From contig DKBN01000006.1 in NCBI GenBank assembly GCA_002451235.1, forward strand, positions 67,752 to 74,760: a stretch of DNA of 7,009 nucleotides, written 5' to 3'. The notes beneath the pieces are model-generated. The model saw only the letters and a list, made by a program, of their open reading frames with translations. It searched no databases and had not been told where the DNA came from. This DNA is from Patescibacteria group bacterium UBA6899 (GTDB lineage: Bacteria; Patescibacteriota; Minisyncoccia; Phycocordibacterales; UBA6899). The position numbers were made by a program, and so were the translations under genes. Shown here piece after piece: positions 1 to 4,920 of this stretch; position 1 is the first letter of the stretch; every line of letters begins with the position of its first letter.

Positions 1-520
1 TATGGTCGCGCACCACGCTGAAGAGTAGCTCAGGAGGGATCAACCCTTTCTCCTGGGCGACCGCGGCATCCCGGATGCACCGTGGCGCATGAGACGCGCA
101 GGTGACCTGGATCACCTCGCCGATCCCCTCTCCCGCGAAGATACTGGACGCGTTCGCGATCTCTTCGACCGTGTTCTGCGAACGAAGCTCGCAGATGGCG
201 GCGGAAAAGAGCTTTGTGACGCTCGCAATGTCCCGGGTTGACTGGAAGCGCGGGTGTCTCCTGATCACCTCGAAATCCTGCAGCTCGGCCATATGGTCGA
301 CCAGAAATTTCTTCGCGTATTCGGCCTCCTTTAGACCGTTTTTTTCCGACGCGCCGGTCCCCATCACGATCACCCCAATGTTCTCCGGGCCCCTCGTGAG
401 AGCGACAAGCACCGCCATCGGGAGCGTTCCCAATTTGTGAGGCGGCTCGCCCCACACGAGTTTCTCCCACCCGACAGCTTGGAGATGTCTGCCGTGGATC
501 AAGATGCCGACCTTGCTCAT
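1..520 (-). CDS. YdcF-like DUF218 domain protein (partial, C-terminus off the left edge)
   Basis: I translated this frame by hand: 173 codons run without a stop from ATG at 520 to the left edge, so the C-terminus is missing. The family assignment rests on motifs typical of DUF218/YdcF/SanA proteins. These are a Gly-rich turn MGTGAS (residues 53-58), an EAEYAKKFL helix start (65-73), a RSQNTVEEIANA segment (113-124) matching the family's S-x-N-T-x-E-N-A signature, and VTCASHAPRC (139-148) matching the VTS-x-x-H-x-x-RA strand-loop. YdcF of E. coli binds S-adenosylmethionine, and SanA/ElyC relatives act in envelope integrity; the role here is unknown. No signal peptide or N-terminal membrane helix is visible, so this copy looks cytosolic, unlike SanA/ElyC. 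The start is fixed by a strong AGGAAGGAG ribosome-binding site 5 bases upstream. A promoter of its own lies between it and the glycosyltransferase. Domain call fairly secure, function not. Confidence 0.8.
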   Translation of the reverse strand, partial: MSKVGILIHGRHLQAVGWEKLVWGEPPHKLGTLPMAVLVALTRGPENIGVIVMGTGASEKNGLKEAEYAKKFLVDHMAELQDFEVIRRHPRFQSTRDIASVTKLFSAAICELRSQNTVEEIANASSIFAGEGIGEVIQVTCASHAPRCIRDAAVAQEKGLIPPELLFSVVRDH

Positions 521-525
521 GCGAG

Positions 526-534
526 CTCCTTCCT
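526..534 (-). promoter_or_regulatory. Strong Shine-Dalgarno for the DUF218 gene
   Basis: On the minus strand the sequence AGGAAGGAG ends 5 bases before the ATG at 520. It is the only strong Shine-Dalgarno sequence seen before any gene start in this window, and it decides the start of the DUF218 gene. Confidence 0.75.
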
Positions 535-540
535 ATGTGG

Positions 541-585
541 GTTGTACAACGGAAATACTGATAGACAGTGTAGTACAAAAATACT
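541..585 (-). repeat. Operator-like repeated motif with a palindrome
   Basis: Two related copies lie in the same orientation on the minus strand: AGTATTTTTGTAC (585 to 573) and AGTATTTCCGTTGTAC (559 to 544). The second carries three extra bases in the middle and runs into the perfect 10-bp palindrome GTTGTACAAC (541-550). The first copy lies in the spacer between the -35 and -10 boxes and contains the inverted repeat TAGTA-CAAAAA-TACTA (571-586). The second covers the predicted transcription start and leader. This arrangement would suit a repressor or activator site, but no regulator is encoded nearby and the motif is not one I recognise. Confidence 0.4.
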
Positions 586-595
586 AAAAAGTCAA
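567..595 (-). promoter_or_regulatory. Sigma70-like promoter for the DUF218 gene
   Basis: On the minus strand a -35 box TTGACT (590-595, 5 of 6 to consensus) is followed after exactly 17 bases by a -10 box TACACT (567-572, 4 of 6). Transcription would start near 560 and give a leader of about 40 bases that includes the palindrome and the Shine-Dalgarno. The -35 box overlaps the TGA stop of the upstream glycosyltransferase (592-594). The region is markedly more AT-rich than the flanking genes, as expected for a promoter. Confidence 0.55.
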
Positions 596-1818
596 TGTTC
601 CGAATCAGTGTGTTTTGAGAGTGGCCCGAGCGCAAGATCCTTCATCTTTCTTGCGATGACCCCCCAATCATACCTCTCAGCCGCCATGGTTTTACCGTTC
701 GAGATTATCGCATTCCGAAGAGACAAGTCGCTCACCGCCAACTTCACTTTTTCAACGATCTCTTCCGGGTGCCGAGGTGACACCGCATACCCCGTCGGGC
801 TTTTGTCGGGGTTTTTTACTGGATCGTAAAGAAAATCCGCGATCCCCCCCTCCTGGGTCGCGATGACGGGCAATCCCGCAACCATCGCTTCGACAAATGA
901 GATGCCGAACCCTTCGGAGAGCGACGGGCGGATAAACAGGTCGGAGATCTTGAGATACTTCGGCATTTCGGCGTGTCCGATCTGTCCGAGAAAATGCACG
1001 CGGTCCTCAACTCCGAGTTCCTTTGCGAGAGAGCGGAGCATCTCCTCATTCGGGCCTATCCCAAGAACGAGAAAACGAACACCAGACGGGAGCGCGGGCA
1101 TTGCGCGGATAACATCGTCGACCGCGTTCTTTTTCACGAGTCGAGATGTCGTGATAAGGAAAAAATCATCCGGACCTTTTTTCAGCTTCGTTTTGAGCCT
1201 TACAAGTTCCTCTTCTGGATATTCCTGCGAGAAATGTTTCGCGTTGACGCCGTTGGGGACGATCACGACCTCTCCTTCATACCCCATCATGCGCACCATT
1301 CGCTCAAGATAGCTTGATGTCACGACCGCCCGATCCGCCTTTGTAAAGACCCACTTGAACAAGGGTCCGACGATGCGGGCTTTTTTTTGATAATGTTCGA
1401 ACGGGTCGCCATCGTCCGCTCGGACAAGATATGGGATACGAGGATGGGTCAACTTGAAGAAAAGCGGCGCGAACGAGGCGTAACTCGTCATGACGCTCAT
1501 CACGATGTCATATGGCTTCCGACGGTGGAGCACAATGGCCGCTCCGAACGCCATGAATGGATAGAGGTATTTATTGAGAACGAGCGGGAACGATCTCAGG
1601 TCGCCTGGCGTCGGCTTTTTCTTCGTGAATCCGATGCGGAAGATATCGATGTTCCCGAAACGCTCAAATTTCGGCAGATCCGAATCGAACCGAAGAGTGA
1701 TCATATCGAAACGATACTCCGACGGATCGATGCGATCCGTCGTTTCCTTTATCGCTACCTCGGCGCCGCCGATATATGGGTGATACGTGAGCGAAAAGAT
1801 AAGTACGCGCTTCGCCAT
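592..1818 (-). CDS. Glycosyltransferase family 4 (GT-B fold)
   Basis: This 408-residue protein has the full length and layout of a GT4 retaining glycosyltransferase, which moves a sugar from a nucleotide donor to a lipid-linked or glycan acceptor on the cytoplasmic face of the membrane. The N-terminal acceptor domain opens with a Rossmann strand and Gly loop (RVLIFSL, then GGAE at 17-20). The linker carries IVPNGVN (186-192). The donor domain has TTSRLVKKN (223-231, with the usual Arg and Lys for the donor phosphates), HFLGQI (275-280) and the EX7E signature with E302 and E310 in SEGFGISFVE, followed by GLPVIAT and EGG. The ATG is the only possible start, because an in-frame TAA lies two codons upstream. 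There is no Shine-Dalgarno. The stop of the ArnA-like gene is only 8 bases upstream, so translational coupling is likely. Donor and acceptor sugars cannot be read from the sequence; the neighbour suggests surface-polysaccharide or glycolipid synthesis. Confidence 0.93.
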   Translation of the reverse strand: MAKRVLIFSLTYHPYIGGAEVAIKETTDRIDPSEYRFDMITLRFDSDLPKFERFGNIDIFRIGFTKKKPTPGDLRSFPLVLNKYLYPFMAFGAAIVLHRRKPYDIVMSVMTSYASFAPLFFKLTHPRIPYLVRADDGDPFEHYQKKARIVGPLFKWVFTKADRAVVTSSYLERMVRMMGYEGEVVIVPNGVNAKHFSQEYPEEELVRLKTKLKKGPDDFFLITTSRLVKKNAVDDVIRAMPALPSGVRFLVLGIGPNEEMLRSLAKELGVEDRVHFLGQIGHAEMPKYLKISDLFIRPSLSEGFGISFVEAMVAGLPVIATQEGGIADFLYDPVKNPDKSPTGYAVSPRHPEEIVEKVKLAVSDLSLRNAIISNGKTMAAERYDWGVIARKMKDLALGPLSKHTDSEH

Positions 1819-1826
1819 GCATTATG

Positions 1827-3065
1827 CTATTTTTTCCGCCGCGTACTCGGGGAAGATTTTTCTTTTTTTGCTTTCCGAACTGTAGTTGGTGGTCTCTTCC
1901 GGCTGCTGGCAGTCTCTTTCGGAAACTCATCAGCAAGTGACTGCGCCTCACGGACCTCCTCCCGGTACCCGTCAAAGATATACCGGAGCGAAGTTTCCAT
2001 ATCCACCTTCGGTCTCCACCTGAGCTCTTCCATGGTGTTTTCGATCTTTGGTACACGATTGAGGACGTCCTGATACCCCTTCCCGTAGAACCCTTCCGCT
2101 GTTGCTCCGATGATCTTGGTCCTTCGTGCGAAATTTCGATACTCGGGATATTCTTTCGCAAGCGCGACCATGCGCTCCGCTAGCTCCCGGATAGAGATGT
2201 TATTCTTCGGATTCCCGATATTGTAGATCTTCCCGCTCGCGACCCCGTCCTTATTCTCGATGATGCGGATCAATGCGTCGACGCCGTCAGAAACGTACGT
2301 GAACGCCCGTTTCTGTGTGCCACCATCGACGAGCTTTATGTCTTCGCCGCGAAGCATTTGTCCAAGGAATTGCGTGACGACCCGAGAACCACCTTCTTTT
2401 GTGGCAGAGAGGCGGTCGAGACCGGTTCCGATCCAGTTGAAGGGACGAAACAACGTGAAATCAAGTCCCTGCTCGAACCCGTACGCCCAAATGACGCGAT
2501 CCATAAGCTGTTTCGAGGCGGAGTAGATCCACCGCTGTTTATCGATCGGCCCAAGGACCAAGGGAGATGCGTACGGATCGAACTGCTCGTCTTCGCACAT
2601 CCCGTATACTTCAGAGGTCGACGGAAACACAAGACGCTTCCCATACTTCACGCACATCCGCACGATCGGCAGATTCGCCTCGAAATCGAGTTCGAAGGTC
2701 CGGAGCGGGTGCTTGACATACGATGCGGGCGTCGCGATCGCGACCAAAGGAAGTACAACATCGGATTTCTTCACATGATATTCGATCCACTCCTTATTGA
2801 TCATGATATCCCCCTCAACGAAGTGGAAGCGTGGATTCCCAAAGAGACGTTTCAAACGCTCTGCCCTCATTTTTGTTTTCCCTCCCTCCTCATCCCCGAA
2901 GACCTCCCAGTCGGTGGTATGGAATTCCGGATCCCCGAAAAGGTCAGTAAGGCGGTCTGATTGCATATCCATACCATAAACCTCCCAATCGGTGGATTCG
3001 AGGATCCTGCGGGTAAGATGATGTCCGATAAATCCGTTGATGCCCAGAATGAGTACCCGTTTCAT
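1827..3065 (-). CDS. ArnA-decarboxylase-like NAD-dependent sugar-nucleotide enzyme
   Basis: This 412-residue extended SDR closely resembles the C-terminal UDP-glucuronate decarboxylase half of E. coli ArnA; the formyltransferase half is absent. NAD binding: GINGFIG (8-14) and D33 after strand 2. Shared stretches include HFVEGDI (81-87), EWIEYHVKK (92-100), LPLVAIATP (105-113) and PSTSEVYGMC (148-157). Active-site candidates are T150, S151, E152, Y181 and K185 (YxxxK), N210 in RPFNW, R228, and Y331 and R337 in GKGYQDVLNR, matching ArnA residues T432, S433, E434, Y463, K467, N492, R510, Y613 and R619. Expected chemistry is NAD-dependent oxidation and decarboxylation of UDP-glucuronate to a UDP-4-keto-pentose. 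A UDP-apiose/xylose synthase-like activity is the main alternative. Two oddities stand out: a tandem duplication at residues 25-81 of the Rossmann domain, and a Lys/Arg-rich tail from about 383 to 412. The ATG is forced by an in-frame TAA four codons upstream; no Shine-Dalgarno is present. Confidence 0.9.
   Translation of the reverse strand: MKRVLILGINGFIGHHLTRRILESTDWEVYGMDMQSDRLTDLFGDPEFHTTDWEVFGDEEGGKTKMRAERLKRLFGNPRFHFVEGDIMINKEWIEYHVKKSDVVLPLVAIATPASYVKHPLRTFELDFEANLPIVRMCVKYGKRLVFPSTSEVYGMCEDEQFDPYASPLVLGPIDKQRWIYSASKQLMDRVIWAYGFEQGLDFTLFRPFNWIGTGLDRLSATKEGGSRVVTQFLGQMLRGEDIKLVDGGTQKRAFTYVSDGVDALIRIIENKDGVASGKIYNIGNPKNNISIRELAERMVALAKEYPEYRNFARRTKIIGATAEGFYGKGYQDVLNRVPKIENTMEELRWRPKVDMETSLRYIFDGYREEVREAQSLADEFPKETASSRKRPPTTVRKAKKEKSSPSTRRKK
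2823..2993 (-). repeat. Intragenic tandem duplication in the NAD-binding domain
   Basis: Copy A (2919-2993, residues 25-49) begins TDWEVYG and ends FGDPEFH. Copy B (2823-2915, residues 51-81) begins TDWEVFG and ends FGNPRFH, with about six extra residues in the middle (around GGKTKM). The first 20 bases of the two copies match at 16 positions, and three of the four differences fall in third codon positions, so the duplication is old. Copy A keeps the acidic residue expected after strand 2 (YGMD), and copy B keeps the exit into HFVEGDI, so ancestral functions seem split between the copies. From memory of ArnA, only one such unit is present there. Confidence 0.8.
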
Positions 3066-3141
3066 ATTGCTGGATTATGCATGAAAACTCCGGTTAATAC
3101 CAGAGAGAACCGCTGTCCGTGCCAAAAAGTGTTCCGAGCGC
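3066..3141 (-). promoter_or_regulatory. Intergenic spacer with a possible -10 box close to the ArnA-like start
   Basis: This 76-base gap follows the SDR stop. On the minus strand CATAAT (3074-3079, 5 of 6 to the -10 consensus) lies 8 bases before the ATG at 3065, which would put transcription start within a few bases of the start codon. No good -35 box is found at 16-18 bases upstream (TGGTAT at best). A CGGTT/AACCG inverted repeat lies just upstream, but with a 5-bp stem and no T-run it is not a terminator. Confidence 0.3.
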
Positions 3142-3993
3142 TCAGGCAGCGATGCCGACGACGCGAGCACTCTTTGAATAGAGATCCGTTGCAAGACGAC
3201 TGTCCAACACAAATTGGGACGGCTCTGTTACCCTCTTTTCTTCAATGTAGATGCCGGACCGCCCATTGTATGCAGGAGAAAGTGCTGCATCCACGATATT
3301 CTGTGCTCCATATTTTGAGGAACGGATCGTATGGGAGAATACTATTCGTGCAATAGGATTCATCCGGGCGACATTTTTCATAGTCATATCGGTTCCGATC
3401 ACCCCAGGATGAACAGCGATCGCGTTGATCTGGTCCACACTGATCTTTTCTGCAAGTGATCGCGTAAAAAACATGAGCGCTAACTTACTGTCCGCGTAGG
3501 AGCGATAACGGTTGAAGGAAGAAATATCTCCGAACGACGCAAGATCGAGATGTCCTTCGCGGTGCATAGTAGAAGTCACATTCACGATCCGCGCTGATGG
3601 TCCCCGCCGAAACAACGACAATAGCAAGTGCGTGAGAAGAAATGGCGCAAAATAGTTTACCGCGGCATCAAGTTCTATGCCGTCCACGCTTTCCTTCGCT
3701 TCGTGTTCCATCACCCCGGCATTATTGATAAGGATATCGATCGAAGAAGTCCTCCGGGAGATCTCATTCGCGAACTCGCGAATGCTTGCGAACGAGGAAA
3801 GGTCGCAAGGAATCGAATGCGCTCGGGGAACATGTGATCCACCATTCAATGTACGAGCAACATCTTCTCCTAGGGCGGCGTCTCGAGCAGAGAAGATCAC
3901 GTTGTGTCTTTGGGCGACCAACATATCAACAACCTTCCGTCCCATGCCAGAAACTCCGCCTGTAACTACCACCATGAGGTTCTTTTCCTTCAT
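3142..3993 (-). CDS. Short-chain dehydrogenase/reductase (classical SDR, retinol-dehydrogenase-like)
   Basis: The product (283 residues from the ATG) is a single-domain NAD(P)-dependent oxidoreductase. Numbered from the ATG, it shows the cofactor loop TGGVSGMG (11-18), SARD after strand 2 (36-39), CDLSS (63-67), the NNAG motif (90-93), the catalytic Asn in AVNYF (N113), Ser in VTST (S141) and the YxxxK pair in SYADSKLAL (Y166, K170), then HPGVIGTDM. S-A-R-D after strand 2 suggests NADP preference, by analogy with related SDRs. The overall pattern recalls the retinol dehydrogenase/WWOX-type SDRs widely used as a label in bacteria, so the substrate is open. An in-frame TTG at 3999 two codons earlier is an alternative start; an in-frame TAG lies just beyond it. 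There is no strong Shine-Dalgarno, only a weak GTGGAT 7 bases from the ATG. Cofactor and catalytic residues are intact. A link to the nucleotide-sugar genes downstream is possible but unproven. Confidence 0.9.
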   Translation of the reverse strand: MKEKNLMVVVTGGVSGMGRKVVDMLVAQRHNVIFSARDAALGEDVARTLNGGSHVPRAHSIPCDLSSFASIREFANEISRRTSSIDILINNAGVMEHEAKESVDGIELDAAVNYFAPFLLTHLLLSLFRRGPSARIVNVTSTMHREGHLDLASFGDISSFNRYRSYADSKLALMFFTRSLAEKISVDQINAIAVHPGVIGTDMTMKNVARMNPIARIVFSHTIRSSKYGAQNIVDAALSPAYNGRSGIYIEEKRVTEPSQFVLDSRLATDLYSKSARVVGIAA

Positions 3994-4004
3994 ATGCAAG
4001 ATCC

Positions 4005-4033
4005 ACTATAGGGATAATCTCCCTTCGACGCAA
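4005..4033 (-). promoter_or_regulatory. Sigma70-like promoter for the SDR gene, near-leaderless
   Basis: On the minus strand TTGCGT (4028-4033, 3 of 6) is followed after 17 bases by TATAGT (4005-4010, 5 of 6). The predicted transcription start near 3998 is at the possible TTG start (3999) and about 5 bases before the ATG (3993), so the message would have essentially no leader. It fills most of the 60-base gap after the lamin-tail gene. Confidence 0.4.
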
Positions 4034-4053
4034 AAAGTATCCTGAAGGAAACG

Positions 4054-4878
4054 TCAATCATTCCCCTCGATGATATCCTCAATGATCTCGTACTCGTCGG
4101 CTTCGGTCGGTTCTGCTGCGTGGCTGTTCAAGAGAATGATCCCTGCTGCTCCAGTCAAGAGGATGCCGAGTCCCGCGAGAAGCCAGCTCCGTTCTTTTGT
4201 TGCCTGATCTTGCTGTCTCACGTCTGTGGCACCGGACCAAAGGATAATGGCCCCTTGAGTACCGTCGTTTCCATCGGTCGTGGTCGCAATCTTATACGAA
4301 GATGTCGTAGTGCTGTTCGAGTGTGTGTTCGAACCCTTGCTATCGGATATGGTTTTCTGGGTCACAAGAACCGGGGATGGAAACGTGGGTGTTGGAGGAG
4401 CGGTTGGAGCTTTTGGGGTCGCCGAAGCGGTGATCCATCGTTCGTCTGGAAGACGCTGTGCCGTTTCTTTCGTTTTCACGTCTCCCCCGATGTTCTTCCA
4501 ATCTGCACCGCCGACCACAACATCCACATCGGTTCCGCTCGCATCCTTGAGACGAAGCGTCTCCCCTGCGTTCGACATTCCCTTCCCGAACGACGCGACC
4601 AGGTCCGCGGGAATGCTCGGAACGCTCTCATCATTCGTGCGCTCGATCAAAAAATATCCCCCAGGAGGGATGTCTTTCGACAAACGGATATCGGGAGATC
4701 CGTCGTCCGCAACGATCCTCCAACCGGAAAGATCCAACGGCAGTGTCCCAGTATTAGTGAGTTCGATCCATTCATCCGCCGGAGAGGCCATACTCCCCAT
4801 CCATGCGATCTCGGAGATCAGGACGCTCGCGAGCGCGGAATGCGGGATAATGAGTGCTGCGGCGAGGAATTTCTTCAT
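4054..4878 (-). CDS. Exported lamin-tail-domain (LTD) protein with C-terminal membrane anchor
   Basis: The 274-residue product starts with a signal peptide (MKKFLAAALIIPHSALA, likely cut after A17). An LTD-type Ig-like beta-sandwich follows, at about 18-128. Its hallmarks are VLISEIAWMGS (19-29), DEWIELTNTG (35-44), LDLSGWRI (48-55), a PPGGYFLIER strand (71-80) and the GETLRLKDASGTDVDVV strand (105-121). Next is a low-complexity linker rich in Thr, Ser and Pro (about 150-205), then a membrane segment SWLLAGLGILLTGAAGIILL (231-250) and a short acidic tail (256-274). Known bacterial LTD proteins are secreted or surface-attached, and some are fused to nucleases or other enzymes; here no catalytic domain is present, so a binding or structural surface role is inferred. 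The helix after a Lys/Arg pair (KER) suggests the acidic tail ends up outside or in the membrane interface; topology is uncertain. ATG 4878 is the only start, since an in-frame TAG lies four codons upstream, and there is no Shine-Dalgarno. Confidence 0.85.
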   Translation of the reverse strand: MKKFLAAALIIPHSALASVLISEIAWMGSMASPADEWIELTNTGTLPLDLSGWRIVADDGSPDIRLSKDIPPGGYFLIERTNDESVPSIPADLVASFGKGMSNAGETLRLKDASGTDVDVVVGGADWKNIGGDVKTKETAQRLPDERWITASATPKAPTAPPTPTFPSPVLVTQKTISDSKGSNTHSNSTTTSSYKIATTTDGNDGTQGAIILWSGATDVRQQDQATKERSWLLAGLGILLTGAAGIILLNSHAAEPTEADEYEIIEDIIEGND

Positions 4879-4884
4879 GGGTCG

Positions 4885-4913
4885 ATACTACCCGATGCCG
4901 GAGACTTTCTCAA
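4885..4913 (-). promoter_or_regulatory. Sigma70-like promoter for the LTD gene, apparently leaderless
   Basis: Within the 42-base gap after the ATPase gene, the minus strand has TTGAGA (4908-4913, 5 of 6), a 17-base spacer and TAGTAT (4885-4890, 4 of 6). Only 6 bases separate the -10 box from the ATG, so transcription would begin at or next to the start codon. The -10 box contains the in-frame TAG that closes the reading frame upstream. Confidence 0.42.
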
Positions 4914-4920
4914 TGAAGGA

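Noticed and set aside
30..635. Minus-strand frame of 201 codons overlapping the DUF218 gene
   Set aside because: It crosses the promoter region and the end of the glycosyltransferase and has no family motifs, whereas the overlapping frame starting at 520 has a strong ribosome-binding site and DUF218 signatures.
1819..1826. CATAAT (1821-1826) as a -10 promoter box for the glycosyltransferase
   Set aside because: It ends only 2 bases before the ATG, so transcription would start inside the gene. Coupling to the upstream gene explains expression better.
3085..3115. Inverted repeat CGGTT/AACCG after the SDR gene as a terminator
   Set aside because: The stem is only 5 bp with a 12-base loop, and no T-run follows on the transcribed strand.
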